This document shows positions 12,111-24,084 of a DNA stretch of 64,000 nucleotides, piece by piece. A model generated the notes under the pieces. That model made no database searches and had not been told where the DNA came from. It was given only the letters and a program-made list of their open reading frames with translations. This DNA comes from Fremontodendron californicum (lineage: Eukaryota > Streptophyta > Magnoliopsida > Malvales > Malvaceae): the NCBI GenBank assembly GCA_030761205.1, contig JAULJL010000004.1:26214172-26278171 (forward strand), given 5' to 3'. The translations under genes and the position numbers were made by a program. Each line of letters begins with the position of its first letter. The stretch's first letter is position 1.

Positions 12111-13879
12111 ATGGAGGGTCAGAGTGTCTTAGTGGTCGAGAAGCATTTAAAAGTTAGGAAACAGTCCGAGAAAGGTCAGCAGGATAATGGGGATTGTTTG
12201 AAGATGGGATATGTGTCAGCATTGCCAGCCGAGGTTGATCTTACTATCAAGCAAAATGATCTCCAAGAATTGATGGATATATGGAATCAATGGAATATAT
12301 TAGAAAAAGAAGCCTTCACTCAGACTTACGGGGACATAGCACTGCTAGTTCAGGTTAAGGTCAATGGTGAGGTGATCGGGGCTGTGGTGCAATTCTGAAA
12401 TCCCGCTTATCGGTGTTTTACCTTCAACCGAGAGGATATGACTCCAACCATAGAGGAATATTCGACCTTGCTGCATATTAAGAATGTTATTCTTGACCGT
12501 ATTTATTTGAAGGATACAAAGACATCGGGTTTCAAGAAAAATGTGTCTAAAATTCTGGGAGTGGAAAGAAATTGGGTCGAAAGCCATGTTGTCCGAAAAG
12601 GGGTAAGCTACTGTATATCATGGGACATTTTACGGACCTTAATCCATAGTCATTCAAGTAAGGAGACAATTAGGAATATTTTTGCTTTGGCTATCTATGG
12701 TTTAGTTATCTTCCCAAAGATATAGGGTAAGTGGATGTGGCGATATTTTATGTTTTTGAGAGGCTTGAGCAGAGGATAAACCCAGCCCAGACAATTATAG
12801 TAGAAACAATCCGATCCCTAAATTTCTGTAGACGAGGAAAATGGCATTTTCTAGGTTGTATACAGCTCCTTTACATATGGGTTCAGAGCATTTTTGTAAA
12901 CAGGAGAATTTCCCTCTTCGCTCATATTGGAAATCTTTTGCACCAATTGGTGAATTTCTTAAGAGGGATTGGCTTGAAAATAGGACTGAGGAACAATGGA
13001 TCAACATATTCCGAAATGTCAGGGCTGAGATAATAATTTGGAGAGCTCCATGGATAGCTTCTATGCCGACATTGTACAAGTGCGGAGATAAAGTTTCTAT
13101 TCCATTATTGGGAGTATGGGGAGGAGTGAGCTATGCGCTGGTACTAAGACAATCAGAATCCCGTCAGTTTACTCCTATGACCCATGACCTTAGTAATTTG
13201 GAATTTGCTTATGGAGAAGATGGATATTCGGGAAAGGTACGTGAGATTGTAGTAGCATGGAAGGAAACTCATTGGGTGGAGGTAGCTAGATATGCTGACA
13301 TCGTCACACCTGATTACCTGACATGGAGGGAATTCAGGGTTAATGATAGGCTGTAGACATCAAATGGGGAAGAAGTTTAGCTCTTGAGTTCGCCACCTAA
13401 GGAAGCGCCATCGGAGTTAGAAATTGCAAGGGCAGAATTCAAAAAAGAAAAGGCCCAAATGAGCAAGGAAATTGCCCGTTTGCAAAAAGAGCTTGAGGAT
13501 ATGAAAAATAGGGAATCAGTCCGAGAAAGAGAAAAAGGAAAAGATCAAGAGAGAAAGGGACACTGCTAAAAGCGATCTTCAGGAATTACACTTGGAGAAC
13601 AAGAGGTATCATTTCGAGCTTAGATTCGAGGGGACTCTCAAGACTTCTGGGGAATGGGAACAAGAAGTCAAAAACCTCAAGAAGGAGAAGAACTATTGGG
13701 CAGAAAGAGCAAAGCATAAGGAAGCTCGAGCCAATCAACTGGGGAAACAAGCTAAGGAAAGCTTACACGGTGATGCTTCTTTTGACATGTCAAAGGGCCG
13801 TGGTAGGGGTCATATTGAAGAGCAAGGCAATCAAAAGAGGACAGTGAAAAAGGTCCAAGATCCGAGGGAGTTACTATAG
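12111..13879 (+). pseudogene. Ogre ORF1 (DUF7745-like protein with coiled coil), broken
   Basis: This region encodes the extra protein that Ogre elements carry ahead of gag. Its function is unknown. Pieces in three frames line up as one protein: 12111-12398, 12438-12725, 12841-13356, 13384-13569 and 13592-13879. The middle has CFTFNREDMTPTIEEYS and AIYGLVIFPK, then WRAPWIASMPTLYKCGD and VPL-like LGVWGGVSYALVLRQSESRQF, which fit my memory of the DUF7745 family found in plant genomes next to Ogre gag. The C-terminal part is rich in E, K and R (EIARLQKELEDMKN) and reads as a coiled coil. At least two stop codons and two frame changes break it. The start at 12111 gives the MEGQ N-terminus and is a guess, because sequence upstream is also decayed. 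Confidence 0.7.
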
Positions 13880-14364
13880 GACCAGTGTTTTGTAATAGCA
13901 TTTTTAAATTAGGATAGACATATTATCAGATTGTCTTAAGCAGTGACCTTTTTTTTGATGTATTTAGTTCCAGGAAATCAATGAAAAACCGTTGGGTTGG
14001 AATTATCCAGGGGCCAATACTTTTTAATGCATTCATCATTCATTTGTTCTTTATTTTATATATTTTGTTTGTTCATTCATTCATTTACTCTTTATAAATT
14101 ATTCATACACTTAGTCATTCATTTGTCCATTCATTTATTCTTTATAATTAGTCATTCAGGTTCATACACTTAGTCATTTACTTATTTGTTCATTCATTAA
14201 CATTTAGTCATTTATTTATTCATTCATTCATGTTTATAAAATAAAATAAAAAATGTGTCAATAATTTCTAATCCATGATTTTTAAAACTAAAGGTACAAT
14301 TGGTCGCACTAAGAAAGAATCATACTTTCGACACCCTTACAATACTCGATCTCAAGCAAGAGCT
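13880..14364 (+). other. spacer between ORF1 and gag
   Basis: The spacer has repeated cattcattcattt-type DNA (14030-14230) and no reading frame. Such a gap between ORF1 and gag is normal in Ogre elements. Confidence 0.6.
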
Positions 14365-16510
14365 ATGGAGAATGATCAACTTGCTAGAATTGAAAGGATG
14401 GAAAGAATTCAAAAAGAACTGTAGGAACAGTTAGCTAAGTCTCAAGAGGACGAGAACAAATGACCAAACTCATAGAGATGATGAGTACCATGATGAGGCA
14501 GAAGTGGCCAGGAGAAAGTTCAGTTACCGAAATGGGGGCAGTAAACCAGGAAGATCGACTATAGATGGTACAAAAAAATGGCCAGACATCCCAGCGTGTG
14601 GGAATGAACTTCCGAATGGGGCAGCATCCTATATTTACATCCAACCAGCGGCCGAAGCACAGAATTTTGGTCCTAAAAGGGGTAATATTGGGGTTGATCC
14701 AATTGATATGGAAGTTCCAGACTTTGAAGAAATGGTTGAAAAGGAAAGGGCAAAGATGACTGAACTGAAGAGGGTTGAAACTACAGAATCCCAAAAAAAA
14801 TATCAGCTGCTGGAGGAAAGGTTGAGGGCAGTTGAAAGGGCGGAGCTATTTGGCAGCCTAGATGCCAAAGAGATGAGCTTAGTGCACGGTCTGGTGATTC
14901 CTCCAAAGTTCAAAGTACCAGATTTTGAAAAATATAACGGAACTACCAACCCATCAGCGCATCTGACCATGTATTGTCGGAAGATGACCAGACATGATGA
15001 AGATGAAAAATTGCTCATCCACTATTTCCAAGATAGTTTGATAGGGTTCGCAACTCGGTGGTATAACCAGTTTACCCGTTTTAAGATCCGTTCCTGGATG
15101 GATCTAGCCAAAGCTTTCATGGAAAAGTATAAGCATGTGACAGACATGGTGCCTAATCGTATAACTCTCCAATAAAAAGAAAAAAAAAGCTACTGAAAGC
15201 TTTAAAGAATATTCTTAGAGATGGAGAGACCTGGCTACACAAGTGCAACCCCTTTTAACCAACAAGGAAACTACAGTGCTTTTCATCAATACCCTGAAAG
15301 CACCTTATTATGATAAATTGGTGGAAAGTGCCACGAAGGACTTTGCAGATATGGTGATATCTGGGGAGATGATAGAGTCTGCTATTAAGAACGGGAAAAT
15401 GGAAGGGGGTGAGTCTGCTACCCCGAAGAGAGTTTTTCCTACAAAGAATAATGAGGAGACACATGTAGTCAGTTTCAATCAATACCCCTATACACCTCCT
15501 ACACCATACATACCTTTGAGGCCTTATACTCCTACCACATCTTACGCACCTCCGACACCTTACACACCTTACCCGGGGTACAATCCTTACTACCCCAATG
15601 TGAACTACCTTACCCAAAATCCATTCTCCTATACCAATATGCCACAATAGCCGTTTCCAACTGGTATATCACCACAGATAACCCTTCCTCGAAATACTAT
15701 CCCAAACACTCAAGGTCCCGCGCGCAATGACTATCGTTCACCAAGGAACGATCAAAAACCCTAGTTTGATCCCATTCCTACCACCTATGGTGAGCTATAT
15801 CCTAAACTACTACAAGGCCAACTTGTCGCGCGTATATCTTAAACCTTTGACCCCACCATACCCAAGATGGTACAATGCAAATACCAACTACACATATCAT
15901 GCAAGAATTCAGGGGCATTGCCTTCAAAAAGAAAGTCCAAAGCTTAACCAATACCGGAGTTGTGAAGTTTGGGTCAAAGAATGGGCCGAATGTAGCGGGA
16001 AACCCATTGCTCGATCATGCTGAGAATCAGGTAAATGCAGTATTGACAGGGGAAGTCAAAAGGTTAAAAAGGGATGTCAGGGAAGTCAAGACTCCAATGT
16101 TAACAGTATGGGTCGAGATGGTTAAGGCAGGAATAGTGGAGGATGCAGACAGTTTAAAAATGGTTGCAAAGAGGGTGCAAAATTGGTGCCCATTTTATAA
16201 ATGTTCAGGTCATATCATACAGGACTGCGGGGACTTTCTGGCTAAAGTCCAAAAGATGATGGATGAGGGAGAGGCCCAGTTTTACGAGGAGACAGAAGAG
16301 GAAGTAGAGGTTATTGAGAATGCGACTGGCTATGGAATAAGAAGACCTTTGATCATATATTATGATGAACCAGAGAATACTACTTCAGTTGTTGAGAAAA
16401 TTGCGCCTAAGCTCATCATAGATTTGTCTTCTTCCTTTTCACACAAGGAAAGAAAAACTACACCATGGAAATATGACTGCAGCATGGTTATGCCCGGATC
16501 TTCAAGTTAG
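14365..16510 (+). pseudogene. gag: gag polyprotein region, broken
   Basis: Gag forms the virus-like particle of the retrotransposon. A start at 14365 (MENDQLARIERMER) is followed by a stop within about 20 codons. The main capsid part lies at 14504-15175, with the typical phrases IPPKFKVPDFEKYNGT and HYFQDSLIGFATRWYNQF, and continues at 15243-15650. That part ends in a tail of proline and tyrosine repeats (YTPPTPYIP type) usual for Ogre/Tat gag. The piece at 15875-16510 holds a Cys/His stretch CPFYKCSGHIIQDC, a degenerate zinc-knuckle-like motif. Stops and frameshifts lie between all parts, so no full Gag can be made. Confidence 0.85.
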
Positions 16511-16810
16511 CAAGATATTATAGGTGTGGGGCACTTAACACGAAGTGGAAGGTGTTATGCCCCTAAGGTTTTTGAATAAGGATCAACAAGAAAAGATGGA
16601 GGACTGGACAAGGGGAAGAAAGTAGTTGAACCAATCCATATTGAGATGGATTTGTCAAAAGAAGCAGAGAGGGAATCAGCCCCGATAAACAGGATAAAGG
16701 AGCCGGTAAACGAGAAGGAGGCATGTGAGTTTTTAAAGTTCATAAAACATAGTGAGTATAGTGTGGTTGAGCAATTATAGCGTCAGCCAACAAGAATCTC
16801 CAACTTATCT

Positions 16811-17812
16811 TTGCTATTAAACTCAGAGCCACACAGAAATGCCCTGTTAAGAGTGTTGAATCAGGCATACGTGGCTAACAACATATCAGTAGAAAAGTTA
16901 GACAGGCTGGTGGGAAACATTGCGGCGGACGACCATATATTTTTCAGTTATGATGAAATACCACCCAATGGTGTTGGGTCCACAAAGGCTCTTCACATAA
17001 CAACCACCTGCAAGGGGCATATACTACCAAGGGTGCTTCTGGATAATGGTTCTTCATTAAATGTAATGCCCTTGGCAACCCTGTCTAAGTTGCTAGTTGA
17101 TATGTCTTATATCTTACCGAGTTGCACAGTAGTCAGGGCTTTCAATGGTACCAGGAGAGAGGTAATGGGAACTATTGAGGTTCCTCTAGAGATAGGCCCA
17201 TGCACTTATACGGTGAACTTCCAGGTCATGGATATTAATCCATATTATAATTGCTTGTTGGGAAGGCCATGGATACATTCAGCAGGGGATGTACCCTCGT
17301 CTCTCCACCAAAAGTTAAAATTTGTGATGGAGGGTCGTTTGATCACTGTACAAGGAGAAGAAGACATAATATCCTCCGCATCTACTGAATCTCATTATGT
17401 TGAACCCAATGAAGATGCCGTAAAATGTTGTTTTCAGTCTTTGGAATTCGTAAATGCGATTTTCGTCGCTGAAGGACGAAAAATTCCAAAACCAAGGTTG
17501 TCCAAGAACACAAGGCTGGGAGTAAGAACCACAGTGGGAAAAAACTGTAGGGCTGGAAAAGGTCTTGGGAAATATCTTCAAGGGATGGCCTGAGCAATGG
17601 AGACAGTGGGAAAGAAAGATCGGTTTGGCTTAGGGTATCTTCCAAAGGTCCATGAGAGAAGGAAACAAGTTGAAAGGAACAGACAAAGGAAGATAGCCCG
17701 TCTCACGGGTATGGATATTGAACGGGAACCCATGACTTTCCTAACAATTCTTCACAACTTTCGCACTGCTGGTTTTCTATTTGGAAAAAAAACTCAGAGG
17801 ATGTACTCATAA
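16811..17812 (+). pseudogene. pro: aspartic protease with G-patch region
   Basis: The frame 16811-17593 contains the retroviral-type protease active site as LLDNGSSLNVMP, with the DNG form usual in Tat elements instead of DTG or DSG. It ends with a glycine-rich G-patch-like segment, LGVRTTVGKNCRAGKGLGKY, and a further basic part continues at 17597-17812 in another frame (KDRFGLGY). Protease cuts the polyprotein. A stop at 17591 and the frame change break the link to the following part. The region between gag and this frame (16511-16810) is coding-like but has stops. Confidence 0.82.
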
Positions 17813-18218
17813 TGATCGAGCAAGCTTTTGAAAAATTTCCTGTGAATAAAAGGGGGCAGAGTCAGGATATGGTGATTTTCATGGCAAGGAAAGAAGGGAT
17901 AGGAAGTGACAAAATGAACTAGATGGTGCGACCTTGTCCACCAGGATATAGACTAACCAATTGGAGTGCGACTGAGTTGCCCATAGTTTTTGAGTCTATT
18001 CCAACGTAATACTTTATAAAACAATCTTAATTATCTTTACCCAGAGATATTAAGAGTTTTTTCTATAATGGGCTTTTTGTTTAAACATTTTCATTCAATA
18101 AATAACAAGCACAATGCATTTTATCCATATTGATGCGTCCATAATCTTTCATTTTTGTTATTTATTTTGTTTTCATTATATATATTTTCCTATTTGTTTC
18201 TTCCCCACTTATTTACAG
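17813..18218 (+). other. probable intron region between protease and RT
   Basis: Coding similarity fades after about 18005 and returns right after tttacag at 18212-18218. Ogre elements are known to splice out an intron at this place, so tttacag is a good acceptor candidate. I could not settle the donor site. A small ORF starting at 18155 crosses the junction in a different frame and is not real. Confidence 0.5.
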
Positions 18219-19945
18219 GTGTATGGATGCGGAATATGAGGACCTTACTGTCAGTAATTCTGAAATTCATTTTGAAAGACCCATTTGCACGGGTGATTTT
18301 GAGGCTAACGAAGATACAGAGGATTATGGTCTACCTCCAGATTTATTAAGGAAAATAGAACAATAGGAGAAACAAGTACTTTCTCATAAAGAATTATTGG
18401 AAACGATAAATCTGGGAGATAGTGAAGAGATAAAGGAAGTCAAAATCGGAATTTCATTGTCATCATCAATAAAGGGTGAATTGATAGCCTTGCTCTAGGA
18501 ATATGTGGATGTATTTGCATGGTCTTACCAAGACATGCCAGGGTTGGATCCGGATATTGTGGTTCATAAGCTTTTTTTAAGACCAGAATACAAACCAATT
18601 CAGCAAAAGTTGAGATGAATGAGGCCGGGCATGCTGTTAAAGATAAAAGAAAAGGTGAAGAAGCAATTTGATGCTGGATTCTTAGAGGTGGCAAAATATC
18701 TAGAATGGGTGGAAAATATTGTTCCTGTACCAAAGAAGGATAGCAAGGTGCAGATGTGCGTTGATTATCGAGATTTGAACAAGGCCAGCCCTAAAGATAA
18801 TTTCCCTTTGCCCCATATTGATAGTCTGGTGGATAATACGGCAAAGAGTTCTTTATTTTCTTTCATGGATGGATTCTCAAGATACAATCAGATCAAGATG
18901 GCACCAAAAGATATGGAGAAAACCATATTTGTTATAATGTGGGAACCTTCTGCTACAAGGTAATGCCATTTGGGTTGAAGAATGTTGGGGCAACATATCA
19001 GAGAGCCATGGTGACCTTGTTTCATGATATGATGCATAAGGAATTGAGGTCTATGTTGATGATATGATCGCAAAGTCACAAGGAGAAGAGAAGCATATTG
19101 CGAATCTTAAGAAGCTCTTTGAACGATTAAGAAAGTTTAGACTCAAGCTAAATCCGACAAAATGCACTTTTGGAGTTACCTCGGGGAAGTTGTTGGGTTT
19201 TATCGTCAGCAAAAGAGGAATTGAGATTGACCCGGATAAAGTGAAGGCCATTCAGAATTTGCCACCACCTCGAACTCAAAAAGAAGTAAGAGGCTTTCTG
19301 GGGAGATTGAATTACATTGCTTGATTTATTTCTCAATTAACCGATAAATGTGATCCAATATTTAAGTTACTCCAAAAACATGATCCAGGAGAATGGGATG
19401 AAGGTTGTCAGATTGCATTTGAAAAGGTTAAACATTATCTATCCAACCCACCAGTACTAATGCCACCTGTTTTGGATAAACCAATGATACTGTATTTATC
19501 AGTATTTGAGAGATCCAAGGGTTATGTTTTGGGGCAGCTTGATGAGACTGGAAAGAAAGAACAGGCAGTTTACTACCTCAGCAAGAAGTTTATAGATTAT
19601 GAGTTGAAATATTCGTCGGTAGAAAAGTTGTGTTGTGCTTTAGCTTGGACTGCTCGAAGAGTCAGACAATACATGTTGTACCACACAACGTGGTTGATTG
19701 CCAAGCTGGATCCAGTCAAGTACATGTTGGAAGCACCTTTTTTATTAGGGAAGACGGCAAGATGACAGGTTTTATTGTCAGAGTACGACATTGTATATGT
19801 AAGTCAAAAAGATATCAAGGGCAGTGCAGTGGCTGAATTCTTAGCAAGTCGGGCAGTGGAAGATTATAAGCCGTTGAATTTTGACTTCCCGGATGAAGAT
19901 TTGATGTATGTTTCACAAGAAGATGAGATTCCCCTATAGAAGAAA
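18219..19945 (+). pseudogene. RT: reverse transcriptase and RNase H region, broken
   Basis: The reading resumes at MDAEYEDL after the acceptor. The RT domain spans about 18600-19330: MCVDYRDLNKASPKDNFPLP, FMDGFSRYNQI, then the catalytic YVDDM motif at about 19048-19062 and LNPTKCTFGV, GFIVSKRGIEIDPDKV. RNase H follows at about 19330-19765 with VYYLSKKFIDYELKYS and EKLCCALAW. Stops lie near 18363, 18496, 18616, 18961, 19322 and 19763, and the segment with the catalytic motif is out of frame with the preceding part. The domain order and wording are those of Ty3/gypsy, Tat lineage. Confidence 0.88.
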
Positions 19946-20614
19946 GTGTGGAAAATGTATTTTGATGGCACATCTAATGCCATGGGGTATGGAATCGGTG
20001 CAGTCCTCATATCTCCAGAAGAAGATTATTATCCTTTCACTGCTAGATTGGATTTTGATTGTACAAACAATACTGCCGAGTATGAAGCATGTACTATGGG
20101 CCTTCGTGCTGTAGTGGACAGAAAGATCAAAGTATTAGAAGTGTTCGGAGACTCAGCCTTAGTGATGTACAAGCTGCGAGGAGAATGGGAAGCCCGAGAT
20201 ACAAAGCTAATCCGATACCGAGAACTCATACTAAGTTTATTGGAGGAATTTGAAGAAGTAAATTTCAATTACTTTCTTCGAGAAGAAAATCGAATGGCAG
20301 ATGCTCTGGCTACTTTGTCATCAATGTTTAAAGTGAATGAAAGGGCTGAAGTTGTACCAATAAATATGAGTATATATGAGTCTCCTACCCATTGTCTAAG
20401 CATTAAAGAAGAAGCAGATGGCCTCCCTTGGTATAACGACATCTTGCAGTACATCAAGAGTCAACAGTATGCAGTACAAGCAACAGAAAATGACAAGAGG
20501 ACTCTGAGAAGGCTAGCAATGGGTTTTATTCTAGACAGTGAGATTCTCTACAAGAAAGGAAAAGACCAAGTCTTGTTGAGATGTGTGGATCTGCCGATGC
20601 TCGGAGAATTATAG
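19946..20614 (+). pseudogene. second (archaeal-like) RNase H domain
   Basis: After the first RNase H comes a second one, with MYFDGTSNAMGYGIGAVLIS, TNNTAEYEACTMGL, LEVFGDSALV and LREENRMADALATLSSM. The acidic residues D, E and D are visible in these motifs. A second RNase H domain next to integrase is a known mark of the Tat lineage, Ogre included. The frame is open for 222 codons and then meets a stop before the integrase. Confidence 0.85.
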
Positions 20615-21674
20615 AAGAGGTCCATGAAGGGATATGTGGCACTCATGCTAATGGTCACATGTTTGCTAAACAGATTATGAGGGCAGGGTATTATTAGTTG
20701 ACAATGGAAGGAGATTGTATCAGTTATTCCCGAAAGTTCCATAAATGCCAGATATATGCAGATAAGATTCATGTGTCGCCATCGCCATTACATGTCATGA
20801 CTGCACCGTGGCCCTTTTCAATGTGGGGAATAGATATGATCGGGCCTATCACTCTGAAAGCTTCAAACGGACATCGTTTTATCTTGCTGGCCATAGATTA
20901 TTTCACAAAGTGGGTAAAAGCTGCTTCCTATGCGAATGTAACAAAGTCAGTGGTATGCAGATTCGTTAAGAAAGAAATCATATGCTGTTACGGATTGCTA
21001 GCAAGAATCATTTCGGATAATGCTCTCAATTTGAACAATAAGATAATGAGAGAAGTGTGTACTCAGTTCAAGATGACACATCATAATTCGGCACCTTACC
21101 GTCCGAAGATGAATGGGGCAATAGAAGCAGCTAATAAGATCATCAAGATGATTGTTGAGAAGATGACCGATGTGTACAAGGATTGGCAAGAGATTTTGCC
21201 TTTTGCTCTTCATGCATATCGTACTTCGGTCCGTACATCTACAGGGGCAACACCATTTTCTTTGGTATACGGGATGGAAGCAGTGCTACCTATTGAAGTT
21301 GAGATCCCTTCACTTCGAGTTTTGATGGAAGTTGGCCTAGAGGAAGCAGAATGGGTTAGAGCTCGTTATGAACAATTGAATCTCATCAAGGAGAAAAGAT
21401 TGAAAGCAATTTGTCATGGGTAGTTGTATCAGAAAAGGATGATTCGAGCCCAAAACAAGAAAGTTAATCCTAGACAGTTCCGATAGGGGAGTTGGTATTG
21501 AGGAACTTTCTTCTTATAGTGAAGGACCCGAGAGGAAAATGGGCTCCGAATTGGGAAGGACCCTATGTGGTAAAAAGAGCTTTTTCTGGAGGAGCATTGA
21601 TTATAACTAGAATGGACGGGGAAGATTTCAAAAATCCCGTGAATGCTGATGAACTGAATAAGTATTATGCCTAA
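20615..21674 (+). pseudogene. INT: integrase, broken
   Basis: The His/Cys zinc region is decayed (CGTHANGHMFAKQI and KCQIYADKIH remain, with a stop near 20696). The catalytic core reads WGIDMIGP (first Asp), ISDNA (second Asp, with A where G is common) and AIEAANKIIK (Glu), followed by FALHAYRTSVRTSTGATPFS. The C-terminal part continues in another frame at 21492-21674 (WAPNWEGPYVVKRAFSGGAL). No chromodomain is seen, as expected for Tat elements. The frame ends at 21421-21423, and a stop and frameshift separate it from the tail. Confidence 0.87.
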
Positions 21675-23129
21675 AAAAAAAACATGTGTGATGCTGTGCA
21701 CATGGAAATTCGAATGATTCCAAGTGTAAAAATAGAAATTCTATATATCTATCTCCCCTGTGGATTGCTTTTTAATGAGAATATTCATGCTTGATATGAT
21801 GAATGGCCATCTTTCATATTCCTTTCACTAAGAAGAAATTATCCTTAGTCACCCCTTTGAGCCTTAGAAATTATTTCTTTCCTTAAACCTTGATCAAGGA
21901 TCACCCTCTACACTGGAGGGCAAGTGCGAGGAAAAAAAAATCATGGCAAAAAAAGAAAGCCATCAAAAAATGTGGCAAATGAAAGCCAACAAAGCAAAAA
22001 GAAGAAAAGAAAGTCCAAAAAAAGGGACAAATGTTTCAAGAATGAGTTCTCCTCAGGAAATGATTCTTGATCCAATCACCCTTAAACACACTTTGAGCCT
22101 ATTTTATCCTTTCTTTCTAAACCTAAACCTTGGCCTACATTACGTGCTTTAAAAGCCCATTTTGATCAAGCATGGATATTTAATTTGAAAGGTTATTCTC
22201 AGAATTCATCCCATCTTCTGAAATGATATTTTTACCTTGGAAACATTTAGAATTCTCAGATGCATGGTAGAATACCAACAAAAAAAATGAAAAAAAAGAA
22301 TGTAAAATGAGAGGTTTTAAGCCGAAAACCCGCAAAGAGCGACTTAATACCGAATGGAGGACAAATGAGTTGAAAAACTGCAAAGGGCGGCTCAGGTACT
22401 GATTAAAAGTTTGAATCAATGCTCCATGTAAAGGGGGAGAAAGTATCTGAAAATCAGAATAAAGGGGAACAACTCAGTCTGATGTAACTACGAAAGCCGA
22501 GAGGTTACCCAAGTAAATTGCTTGTTCAAGAGAAATTTCAGATGGTTTGAAAAGGAGGGGTCCAAGATATTCCGCATCCAGGGCATCTACAACCTATAAC
22601 TTTACATTTGTTTCTTATATTGCAATAAATTATTGTTATCATTTTCATGACAATTTTTGCTTGATTCATATTTTCTTTCATACATTTTTTAGATACATTA
22701 TGATTGTTATTAAATTGAATGATGATTAGTAATAAAAATCTTTAAATAAAAGGATTTCAAAGTATAACTAAGGAATAGATTTAAATCTTGGGAAAGGTTT
22801 GGAAAGTTCACCAAGAAAAGAAAATAGTGAAGGGGTTGGAGACTCCATCACGAAGTCAGAAAATCTGTGAACTTCAGTGAAAGCCAGAAACTGAGACTGT
22901 TTGACAAGTTATCTTGAGTGAAGGTTTCCTTAAGTGGGGCATCAGTGAACAATTCAAGACTCGATCATGAAGTCGGATAATTTGTGAATCTCAAAGAAAC
23001 CATGGATTAGAAATCATGACACAATCATTTGATTGCATTCATTCTTAGGAAACATACAAGCATTTTCAAAGCATGTCATTCTCATCATTGCATTTAGCTA
23101 ACATTTTAGAAATCAGGAAAACTTGGACT

Positions 23130-23625
23130 TCCCCAAATCAAATTCATTCTGTTTTATCAAATGAGTCGAGCCTTGAGACCATCTTTGAGGTATTTTTTTT
23201 GTTTTAAATCGAATTCATTCTGTTTTATCAAATGAGTCGAGCCTTGAGACCTCCGTCAAGGTATTTCCTTTTGTTTTAAATCAAATTCATTCTGTTTTAT
23301 CAAATGAGTCGAGCCTTGAGACCTCCGTCAAGGTATTTCATTTTGTTTTAAATCGAATTCATTCTGTTTTATCAAATGAGTCGAGCCTTGAGACCACTGT
23401 CGATGTATTTCTTTTTGTTTTAAATCGAATCCATTCTGTTTATCAAATGAGTCGAGCCTTGAGACCTCCGTCAAGGTATTTCCTTTTGTTTTAAATCAAA
23501 TTCATTCTGTTTTATCAAATGAGTCGAGCCTTGAGACCACCGTCGAGGTATTTCTTTTTGTTTTAAATCGAACTCATTCTGTTTATCAAATGAGTCGAGC
23601 CTTGAGACCGTCGTCAAGGTATTTT
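23130..23625 (+). repeat. tandem array, seven units of 71-72 bp
   Basis: The phrase gagtcgagccttgagacc recurs at 23163, 23234, 23306, 23378, 23449, 23521 and 23592, so the spacing is 71-72 bp. Each unit also has attctgtttatcaaatga-type sequence. Tandem repeats in this part of Ogre elements are known to vary and to seed satellite DNA. Confidence 0.85.
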
Positions 23626-23860
23626 CAAATCACGGGTAAGGCCTTCGGGCACCATTCTTAAGACCTCCGGGTGCCATTCTTAAGACCTCTGGGCATCATT
23701 TTTTTAAAGCCGCATGCAGCGCATTTTTTTCAAATCACGGGTAAGGCCTCCGGACACTATTCTTAAGACTTTCGGGCATTTTGTTTTTTTTTTAAAGCCG
23801 CATACAGTTCATTTTATTTTCAAATTATAGATAAGACCTCCGGGCACAATTTTCATTTTG
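23626..23860 (+). repeat. degenerate repeats with aagacctccggg
   Basis: Units with taaggcctccgg, cattcttaagacctccgg and aaagccgcatgcag recur two to four times with variable spacing, directly after the 72-bp array. Confidence 0.6.
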
Positions 23861-24071
23861 AAAATCGAACTCGTTTCCTTAAGAAGGGTCGAGCCTTGAT
23901 TAGTCAGGGAACTCAATTTAAGGATAATATCTTTTATTTACAGTTTTTTCCAAAAAAAATGAAAAATGGAAAAAGAAAACCCCTTCCCCTTCTCTTCACA
24001 TGTGATTTTACTAACCGGACAAAATTAGTGTTTATTTATCTTTCCTTGATTCCTAATTCTCAGCAATAGCC

Positions 24072-24080
24072 AAAGAGGGG
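24072..24080 (+). promoter_or_regulatory. polypurine tract candidate
   Basis: The purine run aaagagggg ends four bases before the 3' LTR, the place where plus-strand priming occurs. Confidence 0.55.
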
Positions 24081-24084
24081 CAGC

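Larger units (their letters stand above)
21675..24084 (+). other. long 3' untranslated region of the Ogre-like element
   Basis: The region between integrase and the 3' LTR is 2.4 kb and has no convincing ORF. The lysine-rich frame at 21943-22152 has no recognisable domain. It holds the tandem repeats listed separately and a polypurine stretch at its end. Confidence 0.7.

Noticed and set aside
23130..23625. CRISPR-like regular spacing of a conserved 18-bp phrase
   Set aside because: The sequences between the phrases are also repeated, so this is a simple tandem array.
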